Source of the DNA: Stutzerimonas stutzeri
Lineage (GTDB): Bacteria; Pseudomonadota; Gammaproteobacteria; Pseudomonadales; Pseudomonadaceae
DNA length: 64,000 nucleotides
Assembly: GCF_009789555.1 (NCBI RefSeq)
Contig: NZ_CP046902.1
Coordinates: 3,178,001-3,242,000 of the forward strand
Direction: 5' to 3'
In this document: positions 18,176 to 27,336 of the stretch, one piece after another
How the letters are laid out: every line of letters begins with the position of its first letter
Position numbering within the stretch: the stretch's first letter is position 1
Notes under the pieces: model-generated
Seen by the model: the letters and a program-made list of their open reading frames with translations, nothing else
What the model was told of the DNA's origin: nothing
The model's database searches: none
Position numbers and translations under genes: made by a program

Positions 18176-19594
18176 TCAGATCACTTTGCCGGGGTTCATC
18201 AGGCCGTGAGGATCGAGCGTTGCCTTGATGGCGCGCATCAGTTCGAGTTCCAGCGGGTCCTTGTAGCGCGCGGCGGCCGTGCGCTTGGCCTGGCCGATTC
18301 CGTGCTCGGCGCTGATGCTGCCCTGGAGACCGACGGCGGCATCGTAGATCACCTGGGTGATCGCGTCCTGCTGCGCCTTGAACCACGCATCGTCGGCCCC
18401 CACCGGTTTGCTGATGTTGTAGTGCAGGTTGCCGTCTCCGAGATGGCCGTAAGCAACGATGCGCACCCCTGGAAACCGCTCCAGCAGGCGACGATCGGTG
18501 GCTTCGATGAACGCTGGAATTGAACTCACCGGGACGCTGATGTCGTGCTTGAGGCTTGGCCCTTCGTGGTTCTGCGCCTCGGATATGCCCTCGCGCAGGG
18601 CCCACAATGCGGCCACCTGCGCCTCGCTCGTCGCGAGCACGGCATCGATCACCAGCGCTCGTTCCAGTGCCTCGCCGATTGCGCCTTCAAGCAGTTCGTT
18701 AAGCGGCGCGTCCGGCTGGGTATCGCTGAGCTCGATCAGGACGTACCAGGGATGCGGCTCGGCGAAGCGATCGTTACAGCCGGGGATGTGGCTGAGCACG
18801 AACTCGACACTCTGGCGCGACATCAGCTCGAAGCCGGTCAGGCGATCACCGCAGAGCCCGCGGATAATGCCAATGAGTTGCACCGCGGCCTGGGCACTGG
18901 GCAGTGCAACCCAGGCAGTGGTCGTACTGCGCACAGCAGGGTAAAGCTTGAGCACCGCCGCGGTGATGATTCCCAGCGTCCCTTCCGAGCCGATGAACAG
19001 GTGCTTGAGGTCGTAGCCGGTGTTGTCCTTGCGCAATCCGCGCAGGCCGTTCCAGATGCGCCCGTCCGGCAGCACCACTTCCAGTCCCAGCGCAAGGTCG
19101 CGCATGTTGCCATAGCGCAGTACCGCCGTACCGCCTGCATTGGTGGCGAGGTTGCCACCCAGCGTACAGCTGCCCTGGGCGCCGAGCGACAGCGGGAACA
19201 GCCGCTCAACCTTTGCCGCAGCGTCCTGCAGGGTCTGCAGGATCACGCCCGCCTCGGCTGTGATGGTTTCGTTGGCGGTGTCGACGTCGCGGATACGCGT
19301 CATTCGAGTCAGCGAAAGGACCACCTGCTCGCCGCTCATATCCGGAATGGAGCCGCCGCACAGCCCCGTATTGCCCCCTTGAGGTACCAGCGCCACGCCT
19401 GCCAGATGGCACAGGCGCACCACCTGCGCGACTTGCTCGGTACTGGCCGGACGTACCACCAGCGCTGCCACACCGCGATAGGCGTTGCGCCAATCACTCA
19501 GGTAACGCGGCATGCGTTCGGTATCGCGTACGATGCCGGCCTCGCCGACCACCGCTTCGATATCACGGATCAAATCGTCAGACACTGCGGTCAT
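18176..19594 (-). CDS. FAD-linked D-2-hydroxyacid oxidoreductase (GlcD/D2HGDH type)
   Basis: The start at 19594 follows GGGAGA and gives 472 residues; the longer frame to 19669 is not supported. The N-terminal PCMH-type FAD domain has the loop VPQGGNTGLCGGSIPDM near residues 75-91 and TNAGGTAVLRYGNMRD. The C-terminal FAD-oxidase domain has AYGHLGDGNLHYNI and SAEHGIGQAKR, including the metal-binding histidines. Relatives oxidise D-lactate, glycolate or D-2-hydroxyglutarate and feed electrons to the respiratory chain. It sits between garD and the NAD-dependent hydroxyacid dehydrogenase in one orientation, so it probably belongs to the galactarate operon. Confidence 0.9.
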   Translation of the reverse strand: MTAVSDDLIRDIEAVVGEAGIVRDTERMPRYLSDWRNAYRGVAALVVRPASTEQVAQVVRLCHLAGVALVPQGGNTGLCGGSIPDMSGEQVVLSLTRMTRIRDVDTANETITAEAGVILQTLQDAAAKVERLFPLSLGAQGSCTLGGNLATNAGGTAVLRYGNMRDLALGLEVVLPDGRIWNGLRGLRKDNTGYDLKHLFIGSEGTLGIITAAVLKLYPAVRSTTTAWVALPSAQAAVQLIGIIRGLCGDRLTGFELMSRQSVEFVLSHIPGCNDRFAEPHPWYVLIELSDTQPDAPLNELLEGAIGEALERALVIDAVLATSEAQVAALWALREGISEAQNHEGPSLKHDISVPVSSIPAFIEATDRRLLERFPGVRIVAYGHLGDGNLHYNISKPVGADDAWFKAQQDAITQVIYDAAVGLQGSISAEHGIGQAKRTAAARYKDPLELELMRAIKATLDPHGLMNPGKVI

Positions 19595-19665
19595 CGCATT
19601 CTCCCGCCAGGGTTCGCTCGATGCGTGCTCGAACAACGCGCGCATCGATCCGAGCCGGTCGTCCA

Positions 19666-21231
19666 TCAAGTGATCGGCGCCGGGTTGAACAAGGTGATGT
19701 CGTTGTGAATCCTGTGCTGCTCGGCCCAGGTCTTCTTGCGGCCGCTGGCCACGTCCAGGTAGTAATGGAACAGTTCCCAGCCGAGTTCCTCGATACTGGA
19801 GCGACCCGTGGCGATGCGACCGGCATCCACATCGATCAGGTCCGGCCAGCGCTCAGCCAGCTCGGTGCGAGTGGACACCTTGACCACCGGCGCCATGGCC
19901 AGCCCATAAGGGGTACCACGACCGGTCGTGAACACGTGCAGATTCATCCCGGCAGCCAGCTGTAGCGTGCCGCAGACGAAGTCGCTGGCGGGCGTTGCGC
20001 AATAGATAAGGCCCTTGCCGTTGAACCGCTCGCCGGGACCGAGTACGCCGTTGATGGCACTGCTGCCGGATTTGACGATCGAGCCCAACGACTTTTCGAC
20101 AATGTTCGACAGGCCTCCCTTCTTGTTGCCCGGGGTCGTGTTCGCGCTGCGATCGGCTGCTCCACGCTCCAGATACTGGTCATACCAATCCATCTCGCGC
20201 ACCAGCGCCTCGGCAATCTGTGGGGTTTCGGCGCGTGAGGTGAGCATGTAGATGGCGTCGCGTACTTCGGTCACTTCAGAAAACATCACCGTAGCCCCCG
20301 CCCGTATCAGCAGGTCCGAGGCGTAGCCCAGTGCCGGATTGGCGGTGATCCCCGAGAAGGCATCGCTGCCACCACATTGCATACCCAGGATCAGCTCGCA
20401 AGCCGGCACGGTCTCACGCTGTCGGCGATTGAGCTTTTGCAGACGTGCTTCGGCCAGCGCCATGATCTGCTCGATCATTTCACCGAACCCGCTACTTGAT
20501 TCCTGCAGGCGATACAGCCAGGGCTCGCTCAGGTCGACCGAAGCGTCGCCTTCGTGCATCACCTGCTCGGCCTGCAGCTTCTCGCAGCCGAGGCTGATCA
20601 CCAGGGCTTCGCCGCCCAGGTTGGGGTTGCGCGCCAGGTTACGCACGGTGCGAATGGGGATGTAGGCATCCTTGGCGTTGATGGCCACGCCGCAGCCATA
20701 GCTGTGGGTCAGGGCCACCACGTCATCGACGTTGGGGTACTTGGGCAGCAATTGCGCGCGGATGCGCGCCACGGCATGATCGAGTACGCCGGTCACACAT
20801 TGCACGGTGGTCGTGATGCCCAGGATGTTGCGCGTGCCGACGGTTCCGTCGGCGTTGCGATAGCCTTCGAAGGTATAACCGTCGAGCGGCTCGAGCCGCT
20901 CCGGCACGGCGTCGGCCATGGGCAGGCTGTCCAGCGGCGGCGCGGACGGCATGCGCAGCTGGGTTTCCTTGACCCACGCACCGCGTGCGATGGGTTCCAG
21001 GGCATAGCCGATGATCTGGCCGTAACGGCGCACCGGCTGGTCGATGGCGATATCCACCAACGCGACCTTATGGCTCTGCGGCACCGATTCGGCCGTGACC
21101 AGGCCGTCCTCGAAACGAGCACCGATGGGCACGCCGCCGTCGTTGACCACCACAGCCACGTTGTCCGCCTCGTTCAGGCGAATGTAACGGGGCGAATCTT
21201 GATGCTGTATCAGTTCCACGGTTTCGTTCAT
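19666..21231 (-). CDS. garD: Galactarate dehydratase, UxaA family
   Basis: The 521-residue product has the two-part GarD layout: an N-terminal SAF domain of about 100 residues (IRLNEADNVAVVVNDGG, PQSHKVALVDIAIDQPV) and a long C-terminal dehydratase domain. Signature stretches are GYRNADGTVGTRN, LTHSYGCGVAI, SLGCEKLQAEQ and GMQCGGSDAFSGITANPALG. It converts galactarate to 5-dehydro-4-deoxy-glucarate using an iron-type cofactor, and belongs to a different superfamily from the GudD enzymes nearby. It is 71 bp upstream of the FAD oxidoreductase and 148 bp downstream of gudD, with a palindromic element in between. Confidence 0.93.
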   Translation of the reverse strand: MNETVELIQHQDSPRYIRLNEADNVAVVVNDGGVPIGARFEDGLVTAESVPQSHKVALVDIAIDQPVRRYGQIIGYALEPIARGAWVKETQLRMPSAPPLDSLPMADAVPERLEPLDGYTFEGYRNADGTVGTRNILGITTTVQCVTGVLDHAVARIRAQLLPKYPNVDDVVALTHSYGCGVAINAKDAYIPIRTVRNLARNPNLGGEALVISLGCEKLQAEQVMHEGDASVDLSEPWLYRLQESSSGFGEMIEQIMALAEARLQKLNRRQRETVPACELILGMQCGGSDAFSGITANPALGYASDLLIRAGATVMFSEVTEVRDAIYMLTSRAETPQIAEALVREMDWYDQYLERGAADRSANTTPGNKKGGLSNIVEKSLGSIVKSGSSAINGVLGPGERFNGKGLIYCATPASDFVCGTLQLAAGMNLHVFTTGRGTPYGLAMAPVVKVSTRTELAERWPDLIDVDAGRIATGRSSIEELGWELFHYYLDVASGRKKTWAEQHRIHNDITLFNPAPIT

Positions 21232-21290
21232 ATCGGTCTCCGGTCAGGCCGGTTGTCTTGTTGTTCGTATCAGCGAGCTGGAGCCCTGCC

Positions 21291-21331
21291 GGGTGGGCAA
21301 CGAGGCCATGCAGACGGGCTGAAGCCCACCC
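21291..21331. repeat. Extragenic palindrome, GGGTGGGC type
   Basis: GGGTGGGC at 21291-21298 and GCCCACCC at 21324-21331 form an inverted pair in the garD-gudD spacer. A related element is at 53193-53248. Such arms are frequent between genes in Pseudomonas; here it may also act as an RNA hairpin inside the operon. Confidence 0.6.
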
Positions 21332-21379
21332 CATGACCTTGTGGCTCACCGCTGGCAGCCACTCCCGAGGCTGGGCGGA

Positions 21380-22723
21380 TCAACGCACCATGCAGGGCCG
21401 CTTGTTGTCGAACGTCCAATCGGGGATCAGGTACTGCATGGCCATCGCATCGTCCCGCGCGCCGAGGCCTTTCTCCAGGTAAAGCTCGTGGGCCTTGTAC
21501 AGCGCATCCCGGTCCAGTTCGACACCAAGGCCTGGTTTGGCCGGTACGGCCACCTTGCCGCCGACGATCTGCAGCGGCTCGCGCGTCAGGTATTGGCCGT
21601 CCTGCCAGATCCAGTGTGTATCGATAGCGGTGATTCTGCCCGGCGCGGCTGCCGCCACGTGGGTAAACATCGCCAGCGAGATATCGAAATGATTGTTGGA
21701 ATGCGAGCCCCAGGTCAGGCCCCAGTCATTGCACATCTGGGCGACGCGCACCGACCCGCTCATGGTCCAGAAGTGCGGATCGGCCAGTGGAATGTCGACT
21801 GACTGCAGCTGGATCGTGTGGCCCATCTGCCTCCAGTCCGTGGCGATCATGTTGGTGGCGGTCGGCAGCCCGGTGGCGCGCCGGAACTCGGCCATCACCT
21901 CGCGGCCGGAGTAGCCGTTTTCGGCACCGCAAGGATCTTCGGCATAGGCCAGCACGCCGTGCAGGTCCTTGCACAGCTCGATGGCTTCGGCCAGCGACCA
22001 TGCGCCGTTGGGGTCCAGCGTGATACGCGCGTCGGGGAAGCGTTCGGCCAACGCGCGAATCGCCTTGACCTCCTCACGGCCTGGCAGCACACCGCCTTTG
22101 AGTTTGAAATCCTTGAAGCCGTATCGCGCGTAGGCGGCCTCAGCCTGTCGCACCACGGCCTCCGGCGTCAGCGCTTGCTCATTGCGCACGCGGAACCAGC
22201 TGTCGCCTGCGCTCGATTCATCACGATAGCCAAGGTCGGTCCTGTTGCGATCGGCAATGTAGAAGAGGTAACCGAGCATCTCGACCTCATCGCGCTGCTG
22301 GCCGTCGCCCAGCAAAGCCGCCACCGGTACGCCCAGGTGCTGGCCAAGCAGGTCCAACAGCGCCGACTCGAGCGCGGTGATGGCATGAATGGCGACACGC
22401 AGATCGAAGGTCTGCAGACCGCGCCCGGCTGAATCCCGGTCGGCAAACGCCCTGCGCGCCTGGTTGAGCAACGCGTTGTGATTGCCGACCGACTGGCCGA
22501 GCAGGATGCTGCCGGCGTCTTCGAGCGTCTGGCGAATCGCCTCGCCGCCGGGCACTTCGCCGACACCGGTGTTGCCGGCACTGTCTTTGAGAATGAGGAT
22601 GTTGCGGGTGAAATAGGGGCCGTGTGCGCCGCTGAGGTTGAGCAGCATGCTGTCCTGGCCAGCGACCGGAACCACCTGGAGTTCGGTAATTACCGGAGCG
22701 CCCTGATTGACTGGGTTATTCAT
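21380..22723 (-). CDS. gudD: Glucarate dehydratase, copy 1
   Basis: The ATG at 22723, after AGAGAG, gives a 447-residue enolase-superfamily enzyme, the usual GudD length. The acid-base lysine is in FKDFKLKGG, metal ligands are in TLDPNGAWS, AEDPCG and NMIATDW, and the catalytic histidine is in GSHSNNHFD. The enzyme dehydrates D-glucarate (and L-idarate) to 5-dehydro-4-deoxyglucarate. It lies between garD and the semialdehyde dehydrogenase gene on the same strand, so this operon carries both glucarate and galactarate entry points. A second, somewhat longer paralogue is encoded at 25890 on the opposite strand. Confidence 0.95.
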   Translation of the reverse strand: MNNPVNQGAPVITELQVVPVAGQDSMLLNLSGAHGPYFTRNILILKDSAGNTGVGEVPGGEAIRQTLEDAGSILLGQSVGNHNALLNQARRAFADRDSAGRGLQTFDLRVAIHAITALESALLDLLGQHLGVPVAALLGDGQQRDEVEMLGYLFYIADRNRTDLGYRDESSAGDSWFRVRNEQALTPEAVVRQAEAAYARYGFKDFKLKGGVLPGREEVKAIRALAERFPDARITLDPNGAWSLAEAIELCKDLHGVLAYAEDPCGAENGYSGREVMAEFRRATGLPTATNMIATDWRQMGHTIQLQSVDIPLADPHFWTMSGSVRVAQMCNDWGLTWGSHSNNHFDISLAMFTHVAAAAPGRITAIDTHWIWQDGQYLTREPLQIVGGKVAVPAKPGLGVELDRDALYKAHELYLEKGLGARDDAMAMQYLIPDWTFDNKRPCMVR

Positions 22724-22827
22724 ACGCTTCTCTCTATTGTTCTTATGGTTCGCCATGCAGCGTTTTGCCGTCAGGCGGGGCAAGCCGGCCGACTCACCGG
22801 CCCGCCCGCCCCTGGAGCCCGGCCTGA

Positions 22828-24270
22828 TCAGCCGATATAGGTGGTCTTCACGGTCGTGTAGAACTCCTGGGCATACCGCCCTTGCTCGCGTGGTCCGTAG
22901 GAGGACCCTTTGCGCCCGCCGAACGGCACGTGGTAATCGACGCCCGCGGTTGGCAGGTTCACCATCACCATGCCCGCCTGGGAGTGGCGCTTGAAGTGAT
23001 TGGCATACTTCAGCGAAGTGGTGCAGATACCCGCCGACAAACCGAATTCGGTGTCATTGGCCATCGCCAGCGCCTCGTCGTAGTCCTTGACGCGGACCAC
23101 GTTGGCCACCGGGCCGAAGATCTCTTCACGGCTGATTCGCATATCGACCGTGCTGTCGACGAACAAGGTCGGCGCCAGGAAATAACCTTCGGTGGTGCAA
23201 CTGACCCGCTCGCCACCACAGGCCAGGCGCGCGCCCTCCTCCTGGCCCAGCGCGATGTAACGCAGGTCCTGGTCCAGCTGAGCCTGCGACACGACGGGGC
23301 CGACATCCACACCCTGCTCCAATGCCGAACCTACCTTGATCTTCTTGATGCGCTGGATCATGGCCTCCACGAAACGGTCGTAGATGCCTTCGGTCACGAT
23401 AATCCGGCTGGACGCTGTGCAACGCTGGCCCGTGGAGTAGAACGCGCTCTGGGTCGCCAGTTCGACCGCCGTGTCGAGATTGGCATCGTCGAGGATGATC
23501 TGCGGATTCTTGCCGCCCATCTCCAACTGAACCTTGGCACCACGGTTGACGCAGGTATTGGCAATGCCGCGGCCCACGCCAACCGAGCCGGTGAAGCTGA
23601 CGCCGTCGACGCGCTTGTCGCTGACGATCGCCTCGCCGACTTCGCGCCCCTTGCCCATCACCAGATTGAACACGCCGGCGGGGAAGCCGGACCGGGAAAT
23701 GATCTCGGCAATGGCCCAGGCGCAGCCGGGCACCAGGTCGGCAGGCTTGATCACCACGCAGTTGCCATACGCCAGGGCTGGGGCAATCTTCCAGGCCGGA
23801 ATGGCGATGGGGAAGTTCCATGGCGTGATCAGACCGATGACCCCCAGCGGTTCGCGGGTCACCTCGACGCTCACACCAGGGCGTACCGACTGCAGGGTCT
23901 CGCCTGCCTGGCGCAGGCATTCACCGGCGAAGAACTTGAAGATGTTGCCGGCGCGGGCAACCTCGCCAATGGCTTCGGGCAGGGTCTTGCCTTCTTCGCG
24001 CGCCAACAGCGCGCCCAGCTCCTCACGACGGGCGAGAATTTCCAGACCGACCTTTTCCAACGCATCGGCTCGCGCCTGGATGCCGGACGTGGACCACGCC
24101 GGGAACGCCTTGCGCGCCGCGGCGATAGCGGCTTGCACCTGCTCGGCATCGGCCTGCGCGTATTCGCCCACCACATCCGACAGATCGGACGGATTGACGT
24201 TGGCCTGATAGTTATTGCCAGCGACCCACTGGCCACCGATGTAGTTGTCGTAACGTTTTACGTCTGCCAC
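22828..24270 (-). CDS. 2-oxoglutarate semialdehyde dehydrogenase (aldehyde dehydrogenase family)
   Basis: The 480-residue protein is a standard NAD(P)-dependent aldehyde dehydrogenase: ITPWNFPIAIPAWKIAPAL at about residue 145, FTGSVGVG, the general-base glutamate in LEMGGKNPQ and the catalytic cysteine in STGQRCTASS near residue 285. The C-terminal VPFGGRKGSSYGPREQG is shared by 2,5-dioxopentanoate dehydrogenases of aldarate and pentose pathways. In this setting it oxidises the semialdehyde made by KdgD to 2-oxoglutarate, the last step before the TCA cycle. It lies 100 bp downstream of kdgD and 104 bp upstream of gudD, in one orientation. Confidence 0.93.
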   Translation of the reverse strand: MADVKRYDNYIGGQWVAGNNYQANVNPSDLSDVVGEYAQADAEQVQAAIAAARKAFPAWSTSGIQARADALEKVGLEILARREELGALLAREEGKTLPEAIGEVARAGNIFKFFAGECLRQAGETLQSVRPGVSVEVTREPLGVIGLITPWNFPIAIPAWKIAPALAYGNCVVIKPADLVPGCAWAIAEIISRSGFPAGVFNLVMGKGREVGEAIVSDKRVDGVSFTGSVGVGRGIANTCVNRGAKVQLEMGGKNPQIILDDANLDTAVELATQSAFYSTGQRCTASSRIIVTEGIYDRFVEAMIQRIKKIKVGSALEQGVDVGPVVSQAQLDQDLRYIALGQEEGARLACGGERVSCTTEGYFLAPTLFVDSTVDMRISREEIFGPVANVVRVKDYDEALAMANDTEFGLSAGICTTSLKYANHFKRHSQAGMVMVNLPTAGVDYHVPFGGRKGSSYGPREQGRYAQEFYTTVKTTYIG

Positions 24271-24370
24271 GGAACGCTCTCCTTGGTGATGTCCGCCTGC
24301 AGTGGCCTCCCTGAAGGGCGGCCGATCTGCGTGCTGGCGGTTGGGGCGAGTGATGGATCGGGACGGACCG

Positions 24371-25282
24371 TTATTGAGCGCCCTGCTTCTTGATCAGCGC
24401 AGCGAGCGCCTCGTATTCATCCGGCAGCAAATCGGTCAGCGGTGCACGGACCGGGCCTGCGTCGTAGCCGGAAATACGCGCGCCCGCCTTGACGATGCTG
24501 ACGGCGTAGCCCTTGCGGCGGTTGCGGATATCGAGATAAGGCAGGAAGAACTCATCGATCATCTTGCCGACGGTTTCATGATCGTCACGGGAGATTGCGT
24601 GGTAGAAGTCCATCGCAAGCTTGGGCACGAAGTTGAACACCGCCGAGGAATACACCGGAACGCCGAGCGCCTTGTAGGCGGCGGCATAGACCTCTGCGGT
24701 CGGCAGGCCGCCCAGATAGCTCAGCCGGTCGCCCAGCCGACGCCGGATGGACACCATCAGTTCGATATCCCCCAGACCGTCCTTGTAGCCGATCAGGTTC
24801 GGGCAACGCTCGGCCAGTTGCTCGAGCAACGGCGCGGTCAGGCGGCATACATTGCGGTTGTAGACCACAACGCCGATATCGACCGACTTGCACACTTCTT
24901 CCACATGCCTGGCGACCCCTTCCTGGCTCGCTTCGGTCAAGTAATGTGGCAGCAGCAGCAGCCCCTTCGCGCCAAGGCGTTCGGCTTCCTGAGCGTAGGC
25001 GATCGCCTGGCGGGTCGGACCACCGACACCGGCGAGAATCGGGACCTGGCCCGCGCAGGTATCGACGGCGGTCTTGATGACATCCGGATATTCCTGGGGG
25101 GTCAGCGAAAAGAACTCGCCGGTGCCGCCGGCAGCGAAGAGTGCCGTTGCGCCATAAGGCGCCAACCATTCCAGCCGCTTGATGTACCCGGCGCGGTTGA
25201 AGTCGCCTTGCGAGTCGAAATCGGTGACCGGGAAAGACAGCAGGCCAGAAGAGAGGATGGCTTTCAGTTCTTGTGGATTCAT
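24371..25282 (-). CDS. kdgD: 5-dehydro-4-deoxyglucarate dehydratase
   Basis: From the ATG at 25282 the product is 303 residues, the standard KdgD length; the in-frame ATG at 25309 is less likely. It is a class I aldolase-like DapA-superfamily enzyme: AAGGTGEFFSLT near residue 48, the tyrosine in GVVVYNRN, and the Schiff-base lysine in LIGYKDGLGD near residue 185. It removes water and CO2 from 5-dehydro-4-deoxyglucarate to give 2-oxoglutarate semialdehyde. All aldarate dehydratases in this window feed this step. It is the first gene of the minus-strand operon and has a GntR-type site about 60 bp upstream. Confidence 0.96.
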   Translation of the reverse strand: MNPQELKAILSSGLLSFPVTDFDSQGDFNRAGYIKRLEWLAPYGATALFAAGGTGEFFSLTPQEYPDVIKTAVDTCAGQVPILAGVGGPTRQAIAYAQEAERLGAKGLLLLPHYLTEASQEGVARHVEEVCKSVDIGVVVYNRNVCRLTAPLLEQLAERCPNLIGYKDGLGDIELMVSIRRRLGDRLSYLGGLPTAEVYAAAYKALGVPVYSSAVFNFVPKLAMDFYHAISRDDHETVGKMIDEFFLPYLDIRNRRKGYAVSIVKAGARISGYDAGPVRAPLTDLLPDEYEALAALIKKQGAQ

Positions 25283-25340
25283 TGTTCGAGCATCCTGTGA
25301 ATCGATCATATGGAGGTAGGGCCGCAGCCTTGCGAGATAC

Positions 25341-25360
25341 GTTATCGTACAACTTAGAGA
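25341..25360 (+). promoter_or_regulatory. Candidate GntR-type operator upstream of kdgD
   Basis: GTTATCGTACAACTTAGAGA shares GTYATNNNACAAC with sites before gudD2, udh and the GntR gene. It is 59 bp from the kdgD start, a position suited to repression of the minus-strand operon. Only one half of the 20-bp inverted repeat seen at the other two operons is kept. Confidence 0.5.
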
Positions 25361-25536
25361 GATTCTACTGTTTCGTGCAAATTCGTCGACGGCTGACCTG
25401 CGCTTCCGTGAGCACGTCTATCCCATCGCCAATCCAGGCGTCTTCGGTGCAAGAAGTTCGTTATCGTCCAGCATAACGGCTGAAACCAAGGCGTGACCTA
25501 TGAGTCATAGAAATCCGTCGGCAACGTTTCAATCGT

Positions 25537-25566
25537 TTGACATCCCGGCAAGGCGCTGCTAAAAAT
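25537..25566 (+). promoter_or_regulatory. Promoter of gudD2-tctCBA
   Basis: TTGACA at 25537-25542 and TAAAAA(T) from 25560 are spaced by 17 bp. The -10 is followed after about eight bases by the 20-bp operator, so a bound repressor would cover the transcription start. The leader to gudD2 is about 315 bp, which is long and unexplained. Confidence 0.55.
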
Positions 25567-25573
25567 CCAGCAA

Positions 25574-25593
25574 GTCATATGACAACGTATGAC
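25574..25593 (+). promoter_or_regulatory. 20-bp inverted-repeat operator before gudD2
   Basis: GTCATATGACAACGTATGAC is GTCATA-N8-TATGAC. It has the same length, arm sequence and core (GACAAC) as the site at 32937 before udh, and sits at the same place relative to its promoter. The likely binder is the GntR protein encoded at 38782-39543. Confidence 0.6.
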
Positions 25594-25889
25594 GGAACAA
25601 CAACCAGAGCTCAAAAAGCCATGATTTATTTCGCCCCTCCTCCGCTGCCCAGCCGCAAGCCGAATCGCTTTGCGTCGCCTGCCCGTGACGCTTGGAACGT
25701 GCAGTTTGCGATCAAGCCAGCCTTGCACGCACGCCACAGGCCCCTGCTCGTCCGCCCCCAGCTCGCAAGGTCGGGGCGCCCGCACTCGCTGATACAGACG
25801 CAAACGCCAGGTTCCTCGACGACCCGTCGGGCGGTGCCGCACGGTTGATCCACCCTCGCTCACTCTAACAAGCAGGAGCTGTATTACAG

Positions 25890-27284
25890 ATGCTAGACGC
25901 AAAAACGCCGACCCCGACAGTAACCGAGATGCGGGTCATTCCGGTGGCAGGATACGACAGCATGCTGCTGAACCTGTGTGGCGCTCATGCTCCGTACTTC
26001 ACCCGCAATCTGGTGATTCTTACAGACAGCGCAGGACGTACCGGCATCGGCGAGGTCCCGGGTGGCGAAGGCATTCGCCAGGCACTGGAGCGCACCAAGG
26101 GGCAGGTCGTCGGGCAGCCTATCGGTCGCTACAACGGCGTGTTGAACGCGTTGCGTCGAGCCATCTCGGGTGGCGCATCCGGGGGTCCGCAGACCACTCG
26201 GCACCAAGTCACCTCGGACGCGGAAGCCGCCGTATTGCAGCAACCGCACGAAATCAACCTGCGGCTGGACAATGTGATCACAGCGGTCGAAGCGGCCCTT
26301 CTCGACCTCCTTGGCCAGCATCTCGACGTGCCGGTCGCCGAGTTGCTCGGCAGCGGCCAGCAGCGCAACACGGTGCCGATGCTGGCGTATCTCTTCTATA
26401 TAGGTGATCGCACCCGTACCGACCTGCCCTATCTGCCTGGCAACGGTTCGGCGGATGACTGGTATCACATCCGTCATCAGCAGGCAGTCACGCCCGAGGC
26501 GATCGTGCGGCTCGCAGAAGCAGCCGCTGCGCGTTACGGCTTCAAGGATTTCAAAGTCAAGGGCGGCGTCATGCGCGGCAACGAAGAGATGCAGGCGATC
26601 GCCGCTATCAAGGCGCGCTTTCCGGAGGCTCGCGTGACGCTGGATCCCAATGGCGCCTGGTCGCTGGCCGAGGCCATCGAGATCTGCAAGGGCCAGGGGC
26701 ACATTCTTTCGTACGCCGAAGACCCTTGTGGCCCGGAAAACGGCTACTCGGGCCGCGAAATCATGGCCGAATTCAAGCGCGCCACGGGTATTCCCACCGC
26801 GACCAACATGATCGCTACCGATTGGCGGCAGATGGGCCATTCGCTGCGCCTCGAGGCCGTCGACATCCCGCTGGCCGATCCGCATTTCTGGACCATGCAG
26901 GGCTCGGTCCGGCTGGCGCAGATGTGCGAGCAGTTCGGTCTGACCTGGGGTTCGCATTCCAACAATCACTTCGACGTCTCGCTGGCGATGTTCACCCATG
27001 CAGCGGCCGCTGCGCCGGGCAACATCACGGCCATCGACACCCACTGGATCTGGCAGGAAGGCCAGGAACGACTGACCCGCGAACCGCTGCAGATCGTCGG
27101 CGGCGAGGTGCAGGTGCCGGACAGACCTGGCCTCGGCATCGAGCCGGACATGGATCGGATCATGGCCGCGCACGCGCTGTACAACAAGGTCGCCACCGGC
27201 GCCCGCGACGACGCCATGGCCATGCAATACCTGGTGCCTGGCTGGCAGTACGACCCCAAGCGACCGAGCCTGGGTCGCCCATAA
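25890..27284 (+). CDS. gudD: Glucarate dehydratase, copy 2 (long form)
   Basis: This 464-residue paralogue of GudD keeps all catalytic elements: FKDFKVKGG, TLDPNGAWS, AEDPCG, NMIATDW and GSHSNNHFD. It differs from copy 1 mainly by an insertion around residues 92-115, a Gly/Thr/Gln-rich loop (GGASGGPQTTRHQ and following) where copy 1 has a short RDSAGRG loop. In the enolase superfamily this N-terminal capping region touches the substrate, so substrate range may differ. It is the first gene of an operon with the tctCBA transporter, 52 bp upstream of tctC, suggesting that this copy handles the acid imported by that system. Confidence 0.93.
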   Translation: MLDAKTPTPTVTEMRVIPVAGYDSMLLNLCGAHAPYFTRNLVILTDSAGRTGIGEVPGGEGIRQALERTKGQVVGQPIGRYNGVLNALRRAISGGASGGPQTTRHQVTSDAEAAVLQQPHEINLRLDNVITAVEAALLDLLGQHLDVPVAELLGSGQQRNTVPMLAYLFYIGDRTRTDLPYLPGNGSADDWYHIRHQQAVTPEAIVRLAEAAAARYGFKDFKVKGGVMRGNEEMQAIAAIKARFPEARVTLDPNGAWSLAEAIEICKGQGHILSYAEDPCGPENGYSGREIMAEFKRATGIPTATNMIATDWRQMGHSLRLEAVDIPLADPHFWTMQGSVRLAQMCEQFGLTWGSHSNNHFDVSLAMFTHAAAAAPGNITAIDTHWIWQEGQERLTREPLQIVGGEVQVPDRPGLGIEPDMDRIMAAHALYNKVATGARDDAMAMQYLVPGWQYDPKRPSLGRP

Positions 27285-27336
27285 CCACAAGAACATCGAT
27301 GAAGCGCCGCAACCCTACCCACGGAGAGACCCAACA

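Larger units (their letters stand above)
25283..25889. other. 607-bp divergent regulatory region between kdgD and gudD2
   Basis: No gene is supported here. The region holds a GTYATNNNACAAC site facing kdgD (25341), an inverted repeat GTTAT-N8-ATAAC at 25460-25477, and a promoter plus 20-bp operator for the plus-strand genes (25537-25593). The remaining 300 bp up to gudD2 is leader sequence with no element I recognise. Confidence 0.65.

Noticed and set aside
21260..21273. GTTGTTCGTATCAG upstream of garD as a further GntR site
   Set aside because: It keeps only the GTTGT half of the motif and lacks the ATRAC half, so it is within chance expectation.
22882..24393. 503-codon open frame opposite the semialdehyde dehydrogenase gene
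   Set aside because: It mirrors a clear enzyme gene, has His/Arg/Asp-rich composition typical of antisense frames in GC-rich DNA, and no domain or ribosome site.
25893..27296. 467-codon open frame opposite gudD2
   Set aside because: Fully antisense to a conserved gene; low-complexity composition and no recognisable domain.
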